Part shown: piece by piece, positions 54,965 through 63,543 of the stretch
Layout of the letters: every line of letters starts with the position of its first letter
Numbering within the stretch: the first letter of the stretch is position 1
DNA from: Microbulbifer guangxiensis
GTDB lineage: Bacteria > Pseudomonadota > Gammaproteobacteria > Pseudomonadales > Cellvibrionaceae
Assembly: GCF_021729075.1 (NCBI RefSeq)
Contig: NZ_JAJSAQ010000002.1
Location: forward strand, 372,001 to 436,000
Direction: 5' to 3'
Length of the DNA: 64,000 nucleotides
Notes under the pieces: model-generated
Seen by the model: the letters and a program-made list of their open reading frames with translations, nothing else
Database searches by the model: none
What the model was told of the DNA's origin: nothing
Translations under genes and position numbers: made by a program

Positions 54965-54972
54965 AACAATAA
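54965..54972 (+). promoter_or_regulatory. CA motif over the deoxynucleoside kinase ribosome site
   Basis: AACAATAA lies five bases before the AAGGAG ribosome site (54977-54982), 20 bases before the GTG start. TAACAATAAGAGCAAG (54964-54979) is identical to 52774-52789 in the predicted CrcZ-like RNA. CA motifs at translation starts are the known site of Hfq/Crc repression in Pseudomonas. Confidence 0.6.
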
Positions 54973-54991
54973 GAGCAAGGAGTAACCGCCA

Positions 54992-55678
54992 GTGTCACCA
55001 GAGCACAGCGATACGCTGCTACAGGAACTGAATCTCGCAGAGCACGAGCTGCCCCGGTTTATCGCCGTCGAGGGCAACATCGGCGTGGGCAAGACCACAC
55101 TGGCGAAGAAACTCGCCGCCACCTTCAATTACGACACGCTGCTGGAATTGCCGGAGGAAAACCCCTTCCTCGAGCGCTTCTACCGCGATGGCAAGAGTTC
55201 CGCGCTGCCCACACAGCTGCATTTCCTGCTGCAGCGCTCCCAGCAGATTCAGGCGTTACGGCAGGACGACCTGTTCAAGCCCGTGCGCGTTTCCGACTTT
55301 CTGATCGAGAAAGACCAGCTTTTTGCCGAGGTCACCCTCGATGCCGATGAGCTCGCCCTGTACCGTCAGGTATATCACCACCTGACGCTACGCGCGCCGA
55401 AGCCCGATCTGGTGATCTATTTGCAGGCGCCACTCAATGTGCTTCAGGAACGAATACGCAACCGCGGTATTGCCGCCGAAAAGTCGATCAGCAATGACTA
55501 TCTCGCCCTGCTGAACGAGGCCTATACCAACTTCTTTCACTACTATGACGAGGCGCCGCTTCTGATCGTCAACAGCGAGGATATCGACATCGTCGACCGC
55601 CCCGAAGATTACCGGCAACTGGTGGAATACATGCTCACCATCACCAGCGGCCGCCACTACTACAACCCCGGAATCTGA
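54992..55678 (+). CDS. Deoxynucleoside kinase family protein
   Basis: 228 residues from a GTG at 54992 with AAGGAG at 54977-54982. P-loop GNIGVGKTT near residue 30, LQAPLNVLQERIRNRG lid region, and DFLIEKDQ. Resembles dGK/dCK/TK2-like deoxynucleoside kinases, which phosphorylate imported nucleosides. Inserted between folK and panB. The leader carries a CA motif shared with the upstream RNA. The substrate cannot be told from sequence. Confidence 0.9.
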   Translation: MSPEHSDTLLQELNLAEHELPRFIAVEGNIGVGKTTLAKKLAATFNYDTLLELPEENPFLERFYRDGKSSALPTQLHFLLQRSQQIQALRQDDLFKPVRVSDFLIEKDQLFAEVTLDADELALYRQVYHHLTLRAPKPDLVIYLQAPLNVLQERIRNRGIAAEKSISNDYLALLNEAYTNFFHYYDEAPLLIVNSEDIDIVDRPEDYRQLVEYMLTITSGRHYYNPGI

Positions 55679-55683
55679 TCGCC

Positions 55684-56499
55684 ATGCCGTATAAACCGAG
55701 CGAACTCAGCAAACCCGTCACCGTACAGACCCTGCGCAAGATGAAAACGGACGGTGAGAAGTTCATCACCGTCGCCCTCTACGACGCCCCTATGGCGGCG
55801 ATGGCGCAGCGCACCGGTGTGGAAGCAGTTCTGGTCGGCGATTCCCTGGGTATGACGGTGCTTGGCTATGACAGCACCATCCCGGTCACCATGGAACAGA
55901 TGATCTACCACGTAGAGGCGGTGGCACGGGGTAACAAAAAATCCCTGATCATGGGCGATATGCCTTTCATGACCTACGCTACGCCGGAGCAGGCGCTCAC
56001 CAACGCGACCCGCATCATGCAGGCCGGCGCCCATATGGTGAAGATCGAGGGCGGCGCCTGGTTGGCGGAGACCGTAAAGATTCTTACCGACCGCGGTATC
56101 CCCGTCTGTGCCCACCTGGGGCTGACACCGCAGTCGGTACACAAACTGGGCGGCTTCCGCGTCCAGGGTCGCGATGAGGACAGTGCGGGCCAGATTCTCA
56201 GCGATGCCGCGGAGCTTGATGAGGCCGGCGCCGACCTGCTGGTACTCGAATGTGTCCCGGCACCACTGGCCAAGCGAATTACCGACAGTGTTTCCATGCC
56301 GACCATCGGCATCGGTGCGGGCCGCGACACCGACGCACAGGTGCTGGTGATCAACGATATCCTCGGCCTCACCGAGAAGCCGCCGAAGTTCTCGAAAAAC
56401 TTTCTTGTCGAGGCCGGTGATATTCCCGGCGCGCTGCACAAGTACGCCGCCGATGTGAAAAATGGCCTCTTCCCCGAAGACAGCCATACGTTTTCCTGA
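55684..56499 (+). CDS. panB: 3-methyl-2-oxobutanoate hydroxymethyltransferase (ketopantoate synthase)
   Basis: 271 residues, five bases after the deoxynucleoside kinase stop, so co-transcribed. Motifs VGDSLGMTVLGYDSTIPVTMEQM, GADLLVLECVP and GIGAGRDTDAQVLV match PanB, the first step of pantothenate synthesis. Ribosome site not clear. panC, the usual next gene, is absent here, replaced by a thioesterase. Confidence 0.96.
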   Translation: MPYKPSELSKPVTVQTLRKMKTDGEKFITVALYDAPMAAMAQRTGVEAVLVGDSLGMTVLGYDSTIPVTMEQMIYHVEAVARGNKKSLIMGDMPFMTYATPEQALTNATRIMQAGAHMVKIEGGAWLAETVKILTDRGIPVCAHLGLTPQSVHKLGGFRVQGRDEDSAGQILSDAAELDEAGADLLVLECVPAPLAKRITDSVSMPTIGIGAGRDTDAQVLVINDILGLTEKPPKFSKNFLVEAGDIPGALHKYAADVKNGLFPEDSHTFS

Positions 56500-56529
56500 G
56501 CCCGAGACCTGTCGAATACGAGGTACGAA

Positions 56530-57324
56530 ATGGAATTCGACCGACTCTTCCCAGGCTGGCGTGTAGACGGCCGGGTCCACATCCCCGAGGGCTGGGCCCA
56601 GGGCCGTGCCACCTTCGGCGGCCTGATCGCTGCCATGCTGCATGAACCCATGTCTGCGCGGGTCACCGGCGAGGCCAGCCTGCGCACCATCACCTTTTCT
56701 TTCATCGCACCGGCGGAGCCGGGAGACCTCGAGATCAGCACCGCCGTGCTGCGGGCGGGCAAGTCGGTGACCCAGGTAGAGGGAAAAGCACTGCAGGCTG
56801 GTCAGCCCGTGCTGGCAGCGCTGGCCAGCTTTGGTTGCAGCCGGGAATCTTCGGCACACGCCGAACTGGCGCCGGCGCCACAGTTCCCGCCACCGGGTCA
56901 GTGCCCCGCCCTGCCGGATATCCCCGGCCTGGTGCCTGAATTTACCGGTCATTTCGACTATCGCATCGCCCGCGGCGCCATGCCTTTTTCCGGCAGCCAG
57001 ATGCGTGAACTGGGGGGCTGGGTCCGCTTTCGACATGAAGAGAGCGGCGACAGTCCGGCAGACATTGGTCACCTGCTGGCGCTGATCGACGCCTGGCCAC
57101 CGGCAGTGCTGCCAATGCTGTCCCGACCCGCACCTGCCAGTTCGCTGACCTGGACCATCGAGTTCATGGAGCCACTGCCGGAAAAGCCAGCCACGGAATG
57201 GTGGCAATACCTGGCGGAAGTGGAACAGGCGGCTGACGGCTACGGGGTAATCGGAGCCAGGCTCTGGGATAGCGAAGGCCGGCTCTGTGCGTTTACCCGA
57301 CAAACGGTGACGGTATTTGGTTGA
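56530..57324 (+). CDS. Double-hotdog acyl-CoA thioesterase family protein
   Basis: 264 residues. Two hotdog-fold halves: MEFDRLFPGWRVDGRVHIPEGWAQG with TFGGLIAAMLHEPM, and a second half with GHLLALIDAWPPAVLPML. Similar to the thioesterase (TesB-like) family 4HBT_3, which hydrolyses acyl-CoA. Follows panB by 30 bases, perhaps in the same operon. The acyl substrate is unknown. Confidence 0.82.
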   Translation: MEFDRLFPGWRVDGRVHIPEGWAQGRATFGGLIAAMLHEPMSARVTGEASLRTITFSFIAPAEPGDLEISTAVLRAGKSVTQVEGKALQAGQPVLAALASFGCSRESSAHAELAPAPQFPPPGQCPALPDIPGLVPEFTGHFDYRIARGAMPFSGSQMRELGGWVRFRHEESGDSPADIGHLLALIDAWPPAVLPMLSRPAPASSLTWTIEFMEPLPEKPATEWWQYLAEVEQAADGYGVIGARLWDSEGRLCAFTRQTVTVFG

Positions 57325-57378
57325 TGGGGCTGACAACCGCACTTCCCCTGACCGGTGGTCGCTGGGCGGACTGGCGGA

Positions 57379-58377
57379 CTACAGCCACTTGCGCCAGCGG
57401 AACACCAGAATCTGCAGCACCACGGCAACCACCAGGATGCCAGTGAACAGCAAAAAGGCATTGGGGTTGTCAGACCCCGGGATACCGCCCACGTTGATCC
57501 CCAGCAGCCCGGTCAGAAAACCCAGCGGCAGGAAGATCGCGGCCACCACCGAGAGCACGTACATGCGGCTGTTGAGCTGTTCCGAGTTGCGGCTCAGTAG
57601 CTCTTCCTGGGTAACGGCCGCCCGCTCCCGCACCGCATCGATATCCTCGATATGCCGCTGCAGGCGATCACTGACTTCGCGCAGGCGGATACGACAGCCC
57701 TCATCAAACCAGTCCACCTTCTCCACCAGCAGCCGCGACAGAGCCTCCCGCTGCGGAGCCAGGTAGCGGCGCAGGGTGATGGTCTGTTTGCGCAGTTGCG
57801 CCAGCTCTGTGCGCAGGCCCCGCGTATCCGTGCCTAGTAGCCGGTCTTCCAGTTCGTCGATCGTATTCTCGAACCCTTCCACGGTATCGCTCATACGCCA
57901 GACCAGGAGATCGGTCAGGGACACAAGCAAGTCGTCGGTCCCGTGGGGGCCCCGCCCTGCCTCCAGCGACTGCAGCAGGTCGCCCACTGACAGCAGGCGG
58001 CGCTTGCGGGTACTGATGATGCGATGTTCATCCACCCACAGGCGGATGGACACCATATCCTCCGGTTGCGACTGCGGATTCAGGTTGACCCCGCGCAGGG
58101 CAATCAACAACCCCTCGCCGAGCGGCAGCGTGCGCGGGCGGGTCTCCTCTGTCAGCAACGCCTCCGCCACCAGCGGATCCAGATCGCCCTGCTGCTCCAG
58201 CCAGTGTCTGACCGGTGCCTGGCTGTAGTCGAAATGCAGCCACAAGGCGCCCTGGGAGGGCTCCCATTGTTCGACCCCGGACCAGTCCATATAGCGCCCG
58301 CCGCCTTGACCGTCGAGGAGATAGGCATGAATCAAACCGGATTCCGCCGGTGTCTGTGCCTGATGGTTATCCTGCAT
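57379..58377 (-). CDS. zntB: Zinc transporter ZntB (CorA family)
   Basis: 332 residues from the ATG at 58377 with AGGGGAA upstream. Long cytoplasmic domain with a helical stalk, then two C-terminal membrane helices joined by LLGINVGGIPG, the ZntB version of the CorA GMN motif. CorA-type members move divalent cations; ZntB moves zinc. The cytoplasmic N-terminus matches ZntB. Confidence 0.92.
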   Translation of the reverse strand: MQDNHQAQTPAESGLIHAYLLDGQGGGRYMDWSGVEQWEPSQGALWLHFDYSQAPVRHWLEQQGDLDPLVAEALLTEETRPRTLPLGEGLLIALRGVNLNPQSQPEDMVSIRLWVDEHRIISTRKRRLLSVGDLLQSLEAGRGPHGTDDLLVSLTDLLVWRMSDTVEGFENTIDELEDRLLGTDTRGLRTELAQLRKQTITLRRYLAPQREALSRLLVEKVDWFDEGCRIRLREVSDRLQRHIEDIDAVRERAAVTQEELLSRNSEQLNSRMYVLSVVAAIFLPLGFLTGLLGINVGGIPGSDNPNAFLLFTGILVVAVVLQILVFRWRKWL

Positions 58378-58428
58378 CCCCGTTCCCCTCGTCACTGGTG
58401 CAATCAGTGGTTTGCGACCCAAACAGAA

Positions 58429-59301
58429 TCAAGATCTGCTCAGCTGCAATCTGGCCGTGCGACGCTCACCGGGCGACAGATGCCAACGATTGGCAAAGGC
58501 GTTGCCGTGTTCGACACAGACAAATTCCCGGTAGTGATCGCCCACATCGGCCAGGGTGGCGGCCAGCGCCTGCCCCGGGTTCCAGGTAATGACCGTATCG
58601 CAGTTTTCACTGCTCGTTTCGATCGGGTCGGCTGTTTCTATAAGCTGACGGGAGGGCGCATTTTCGAATACCCGATCCACCTCGGCGGGAAAAGTCTGCC
58701 GGCCATCCAGTCTGGCCCGGGCCAGACCGCGGGTATTGTCCAGATACTCCCCACCCTCGAGCCCCGACACTTCGATAGCCCTCACATCGTCGACGGTGAA
58801 ATAGGTATGCCATGCCCAGCCATAGTCGGCGGCAGCCGCTCCAAGGTGGTGCAGCTCCAGCTCAAGCCGCAAATCCTTGCCAAGGATCATGGTGTAGCGG
58901 CACTCGAAATCAGACGCGAACAGAGCGTCGGCGCTGTGCCGATAAGTAAATACAAGCTTCACCTCACCACCCGGCAATACCCCGGCATGTTCAAGCTGCC
59001 ACGGCCGGCTGCGCACCAGACCGTGCTTGGGCCTGTTCCCGTCCGGGTGAATCCCAAACCATGGCAGGCACAATGGAATCCCGCCTCGAACGGCTTTCCC
59101 GGGCTGGAAGTCCGCCAGAGGGCTCAGCCAGAGCATCGCTTGCCCACCATGCCCCTGGAATTCCAGCAGCTGCGCGCCCTGCTCTGCAATGACAGCGCGG
59201 CAGAGCGATGTCTCGACGACGATCAGTGAAAGACCGGGCTTGCCATACAGGGCACCACTGTCGATGTGCTGGATCGCATCCGCATACACGCTTTCAGTCA
59301 T
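58429..59301 (-). CDS. YeaD-like D-hexose-6-phosphate mutarotase
   Basis: 290 residues. Galactose-mutarotase fold with GQAMLWLSPLADFQPGKAVRGGIPLCLPWFG near the N-terminus and HTYFTVDDV later, a glucose-6-phosphate 1-epimerase (YeaD) signature. It equilibrates the anomers of hexose-6-phosphates. Its start codon overlaps the end of the upstream GFA gene by 8 bases. Confidence 0.9.
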   Translation of the reverse strand: MTESVYADAIQHIDSGALYGKPGLSLIVVETSLCRAVIAEQGAQLLEFQGHGGQAMLWLSPLADFQPGKAVRGGIPLCLPWFGIHPDGNRPKHGLVRSRPWQLEHAGVLPGGEVKLVFTYRHSADALFASDFECRYTMILGKDLRLELELHHLGAAAADYGWAWHTYFTVDDVRAIEVSGLEGGEYLDNTRGLARARLDGRQTFPAEVDRVFENAPSRQLIETADPIETSSENCDTVITWNPGQALAATLADVGDHYREFVCVEHGNAFANRWHLSPGERRTARLQLSRS

Positions 59302-59716
59302 TCCTTTTCTCCACCTTACTTAAATGGGCCAGTGATGCCGCATTGGCCTCCCACTGCTGGCCATCGAATGGCTCGATACGGATCCCTGCCGGCACCTTAT
59401 CGAGGCAGCGCAAGTTGATACTGTAACCATCCGGGTTTGAACGGGGCACGTAGAAAGACTTCACACCACAGTGGCGACAGAAGGAATGTCTGGCCACACC
59501 GGTATTAAACGTATAACTGCTCAGGTCATCTTCTCCCTGAAGCAGGTCGAAGTTCTCCTGCGCAACGATCAGATGCTGAAAGCCGAGCATCCGGCAAATA
59601 GAACAGTTGCACTCATAGGCCACAGGCGCTGCGCCCGCGTCAGTTTCAATGGTTGCGAGGAAGCGCACGGCTCCGCAGTGGCAGCCGCCCCGGAGAGGCC
59701 ATTCAGTTCGATTCAT
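59294..59716 (-). CDS. GFA-family (CENP-V/glutathione-dependent formaldehyde-activating-like) zinc protein
   Basis: 140 residues from the ATG at 59716. Zinc ligands are CHCGAV, CNCSICR and CRHCGVKSFY, the GFA pattern. Small cytoplasmic protein. The formaldehyde link of the family name is weak, and function is unknown. It overlaps the upstream membrane protein by 14 bases and the YeaD gene by 8. Confidence 0.9.
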   Translation of the reverse strand: MNRTEWPLRGGCHCGAVRFLATIETDAGAAPVAYECNCSICRMLGFQHLIVAQENFDLLQGEDDLSSYTFNTGVARHSFCRHCGVKSFYVPRSNPDGYSINLRCLDKVPAGIRIEPFDGQQWEANAASLAHLSKVEKRND

Positions 59717-60368
59717 CACGCGCTTTCCCATCAGCCAGACCGAACAGGGGCCGCCCCCAGAGCAAGGTCATGACAGCCAGCGCCAACAGCAGATGGAACC
59801 AGTTCATGCGTGCCAGTCCCAGTAGTTTGGAAGGCCCGGTGCCAACCACCGTGGAGGCGATGATCACCAGTACCGGGCCCAGGGCCAGTAACAGCGCCTC
59901 CCCCCGGCCGAGACGGTGTCCGCGTAAACGCGCCAGTAATGCCACCGCCAGCCAGCCGGCAAGGCCGATGCTGGACCAGAGGGAGGTGACCGCTGCGGCC
60001 GGCATCAAACCCGACTCCATCGCGCCCAGTGCCGAGCCAACCAGCAGCACCAGCGCCACGTACGCAGGAGCACGGCTCTGCCGGCCAAAACCCGGGGCGA
60101 AATAGGTCCACAACAGCGATATCCCGATACTGGGAAAAGTGAGCAAGCCGGACAGGCGCGACAGCGCCCGGTGCAGTTCTGTCACCTGCGGATCGACGCC
60201 GTAACGGTAGGCACCGACAAATGCCGCCAGTGCGAGGCAGAGGCAACCGGCAACGACCAGCAACGCAGGTGACTGGGAGCGCTCCCGGGCCAGATACCAG
60301 TATTGATTCGCAACCAGTAGCGCTGCGAGCGCCAGCAGGACTTCCGCCAGCCAGTAACTGCTGCCCAA
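59703..60368 (-). CDS. Hypothetical integral membrane protein
   Basis: 221 residues with about seven hydrophobic segments (LLALAALLVANQYWYLA, ALLVVAGCLCLALAAFVGA, LTFPSIGISLLWTYF, YVALVLLVGSALGAM, IGLAGWLAVALLA, LLLALGPVLVIIASTV, LLLALAVMTLL). I do not recognise the family. Its end overlaps the GFA gene, so it is probably the first gene of that operon. Confidence 0.7.
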   Translation of the reverse strand: MGSSYWLAEVLLALAALLVANQYWYLARERSQSPALLVVAGCLCLALAAFVGAYRYGVDPQVTELHRALSRLSGLLTFPSIGISLLWTYFAPGFGRQSRAPAYVALVLLVGSALGAMESGLMPAAAVTSLWSSIGLAGWLAVALLARLRGHRLGRGEALLLALGPVLVIIASTVVGTGPSKLLGLARMNWFHLLLALAVMTLLWGRPLFGLADGKARDESN

Positions 60369-60474
60369 GGAGGCCTCCCTGTCGTCAGGATCAGTTTCTT
60401 ATTGGATTGAGCACGATGATAACTGAAGTGAACAGGAGGTCACAGCCGGGGCTTTTTACGGGTTTGAGGAGACC

Positions 60475-60507
60475 AAAAAAAGAAATGCCCCGGAGGTCCG
60501 GGGCATT
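60475..60507 (-). terminator. Terminator of the last TonB receptor
   Basis: AATGCCCCGGA (60484-60494) pairs exactly with TCCGGGGCATT (60497-60507), followed on the minus strand by a T run (A 60475-60481 on the plus strand). It closes the receptor transcript before the membrane-protein operon. Confidence 0.93.
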
Positions 60508-60573
60508 CTGTTGGGAGGCAGATTTAGCATCCGCCAATCAAGAGTCGCCCCCCTGATAGAGGGGCGAGGGCCA

Positions 60574-63543
60574 TCAGAAGTCCATACCGACAGACAGCTG
60601 AACACGGCGCGGTGCGTAGTAGCTGCGCGGCTCACCGTAGTCAGCGGCAACCGCGTACGGCTGGATGTTGAAACCAGTCTGGTTGTCAAACAGGTTGAAC
60701 AGATCCGCACGGAACTTCAGCGTGTAGTCCTGGTAAACATTCCAGTTCTGGGTGTAGCTCAGGTCCATCTGCCAGTGGCTCGGGCTGCGACGGCTGCCCG
60801 CTTTCTCGGCGTAACGGTTGGTTCCGGAGGAATAACCGTAGATGGATCCATCCCAGGTTTCCCAGGGCTGACCAGACTGATACACCAGGTAGGCACCAAC
60901 GTTGGCATTCCAGTCCAGGGTGTAACGGCCGAACATCTTCAGCAGGTGCGGCTTGTCACCGGCCAGTGTACCTTCCTTGTTATCCCAGATCTGACGACCT
61001 TTACCATCCGCCACGTAAGAGGAACCAATAAAGGTGTTGGCGTCATTGGTGTAAGTGGTGTTGTCCTGGTCGAAGTTACCGGAGTAACGGCTGCGCGTGT
61101 AGGACGCGTTCAGGTAGGTGCGCTCACCTTCCCAGGAAGCCTCCATGCTGAACTCCCAGTACTTGGTGTAGGCATCATCCAGCTCGGCGATCACGTAAGT
61201 GGAACCGCTACCGATCTGATCCAGCATTTCGGACAGGTTATCGATATAGGGACCCTTGGCCGCGATATCATCCGGTACACACTGATCCAGGTCCGGGCCG
61301 TAACAACCGTATTCGCGCGACCAGTTCCAGGTGTCCTCCCAGAAGTGGGAGCCCTCGCGGTAGCGGACGTGAGAGCGCAGGCTGATGCCATTGTCGAACT
61401 CTTTAGTCGTACCCAGGGTGAGTTCGTCTACACGACGCGGATCCAGGTCATCGGCAAACAGCTTACCGGAGGAGCCTTCACGGGGCTCAGAGCTGATGAA
61501 GTTGCCATTCTGGTCCCAGTAGACGTCCAGTGTCGCACGGCTGTTGCGATCCCAGGACGCTGCACGGGCCAGGGAGCTGGCGGCCGGGTTGTACTGGGCA
61601 AAGTTGGCAAACACAGTGTCCTGGCCGTTGTATGCCCAGCTAACGCCGAGACGCGGCTGGATCATATCCTTCCAGTCCACCTTGTACATTTCGTACTTGT
61701 TGCCCGGCGCCTCTACGTAGCCCGACAGGGTATCGGCTTCACGCAGACCCTGACCATACAGGGTGTCCTGGCTGATCAGGAAGCCCACATCAAAGACGAA
61801 GTCGCCCCAGCTGATGGAGTCATTGATCTCGAAGTTCTGCGTCTCGGTGTAGGAACGAATCGAAGGTACACGGGTACCGTCTTCGGAAATCAGGCTCATC
61901 TGTTCGGTGCGGCCGATAAACCAGGCATTGTCCGGGGCGTTGGCATCTTCAGCGCCGTTGATCACGCTGATGGAGCCCCAGCCATTGGACAGGCGCGCCA
62001 GATCTTCTTCACCCTCGGACCACTGGTAACCGATGTGGAACTCGTGGGTGGTTGAGCCCCACTCCAGGGTGTGGTCCAGTGCCATCTCGAAGCTGGTGCG
62101 GTAGAAGTTCTGGACGTTGACCAGAGAGTAGGCACCAACACCACCACTGCCGATACGCTCGCCCGCGTCATTCACGTAGCCATACTGATCGATGAACGGC
62201 TGTACGAAATCGTTCCAGGCCTGATCATCGGTGCGGGTATTGGGCACATTGAAGTAGCCCATCTGGTCCAGGTTGGCCAGGTCCAGAGACTGTCCGTAAG
62301 CGGGGGTTACACCCAGCATGTTGTCCGGCAGGCTCGCAGTTTCCAGGGCGTAATCGCTGAGCTGGAAGGTGAACGTGGTGTCGTCGTTGATCAGCCAGGA
62401 GCCATCCACGGTCAGGATATCCTGCCCGGATTCAGAGCCTACGGAGACGGAATCTGCCTCGTTATAAGAAACAGAAGCACCCTCGCCCACTCGCTCGGAT
62501 GTGCGGTAGCCAACGTTGAGCAGCACTTCGTCGATCGGAGCCCAGGTCAGCTTGCCGTAGTACTCGTCGCGCTCGCTCACATAGTCCTTGGCCGGACCGT
62601 AAGCGGTTTCCTTGCTCTGCTGCTCAGCACGGGGACCGTAATACGAGCCATAGAAGAACAGCTGGTCCTCGATGATCGGACCACCCATGTTGGCAGTCAT
62701 CCAGCTCTGGTCCAGCTGGGAACGAGTGCCCGCCTCGGTCTCGCCACGCATTCCCTTGTTCTGGAACTTGTACTCGACACTACCGGTATATTCGTTGGTG
62801 CCGGCCTTACTCTTGGAGTTGACGGTGATACCACCAGAACGGTTGAAGCCAACCGCACGGGAACCGCCACGCTCTACGGAGAACTGCTCAACGTCCTGGC
62901 TGGACGGTTCGGCGGAGAGAGTACCGAACATCGGCAGGGTTACGTTTACACCGTCAAACTTGTAGACGTTGTCCTGACCACTACCACCGGCACTGGGGCC
63001 ACGCACGGAGTTCTGGGTGTACTGGACACCGGGGGCCAGCTTGATCAGGTCACGGTAGTCCTGACCGATCGGCAGTCCTTTGATGACGTCTGCGCCGATG
63101 GCATCGGACAGAGAGGAGTTACCACCCACGGTAATCACCTGACCAGTTACCACCACCTGCTCGAGCTCACCCTGCACCTCTGGTGACAGGTTCACATCCA
63201 CCACAGTCATCTGATCCAGCAGTACCTCTGCCTGTACAGTGCGGGTAGTGCCATCATCAGCAGTGAATGTCAGGTTGTAGAGACCCGGAATGAGAGCCGG
63301 CAGTTTGAATTCACCGTCAGCATCAGTGGTTGCGGTACGGGACCGCGGCATCACCTTACTGGTAGCCTTTACGGTTACGCCGGCGCCTTCGACACCTTTA
63401 TCGAGGAATACCTGGCCCTCAATAGTGCCGACCTGCTGTGCCATTACGGTGGCGGAGAAGAGTGTACCTGCGGCAACGACAGCAGCACGGGTGAGCGAGC
63501 CCACGCCGGCGACTGATTTGCTCAGTTTCTTTTGTTGGAACAT
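60574..63543 (-). CDS. Oar-like TonB-dependent receptor with carboxypeptidase-regulatory-like N-terminal domain
   Basis: 989 residues. Signal peptide 1 to about 36, then a carboxypeptidase-regulatory-like beta-sandwich (about 40-120: GTIEGQVFLDKGVEGAGVTV and DADGEFKLPALIPGLYNL), a TonB box ELEQVVVTG at about 124-132, plug with YRDLIKLAPGVQYTQNSVRGPSAGGSG, and a barrel ending SVGMDF. This is the Oar/OmpA-related receptor type, not the sugar-type receptor of the other two loci; such proteins import peptides or large polymers. The ATG follows GGGAGA at seven bases. The ligand is unknown. Confidence 0.93.
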   Translation of the reverse strand: MFQQKKLSKSVAGVGSLTRAAVVAAGTLFSATVMAQQVGTIEGQVFLDKGVEGAGVTVKATSKVMPRSRTATTDADGEFKLPALIPGLYNLTFTADDGTTRTVQAEVLLDQMTVVDVNLSPEVQGELEQVVVTGQVITVGGNSSLSDAIGADVIKGLPIGQDYRDLIKLAPGVQYTQNSVRGPSAGGSGQDNVYKFDGVNVTLPMFGTLSAEPSSQDVEQFSVERGGSRAVGFNRSGGITVNSKSKAGTNEYTGSVEYKFQNKGMRGETEAGTRSQLDQSWMTANMGGPIIEDQLFFYGSYYGPRAEQQSKETAYGPAKDYVSERDEYYGKLTWAPIDEVLLNVGYRTSERVGEGASVSYNEADSVSVGSESGQDILTVDGSWLINDDTTFTFQLSDYALETASLPDNMLGVTPAYGQSLDLANLDQMGYFNVPNTRTDDQAWNDFVQPFIDQYGYVNDAGERIGSGGVGAYSLVNVQNFYRTSFEMALDHTLEWGSTTHEFHIGYQWSEGEEDLARLSNGWGSISVINGAEDANAPDNAWFIGRTEQMSLISEDGTRVPSIRSYTETQNFEINDSISWGDFVFDVGFLISQDTLYGQGLREADTLSGYVEAPGNKYEMYKVDWKDMIQPRLGVSWAYNGQDTVFANFAQYNPAASSLARAASWDRNSRATLDVYWDQNGNFISSEPREGSSGKLFADDLDPRRVDELTLGTTKEFDNGISLRSHVRYREGSHFWEDTWNWSREYGCYGPDLDQCVPDDIAAKGPYIDNLSEMLDQIGSGSTYVIAELDDAYTKYWEFSMEASWEGERTYLNASYTRSRYSGNFDQDNTTYTNDANTFIGSSYVADGKGRQIWDNKEGTLAGDKPHLLKMFGRYTLDWNANVGAYLVYQSGQPWETWDGSIYGYSSGTNRYAEKAGSRRSPSHWQMDLSYTQNWNVYQDYTLKFRADLFNLFDNQTGFNIQPYAVAADYGEPRSYYAPRRVQLSVGMDF

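Noticed and set aside
60511-62055. A 514-codon plus-strand frame, and another at 62071-63186
   Set aside because: Both are antisense to the Oar-like receptor, whose signal peptide, plug and terminal phenylalanine are intact.
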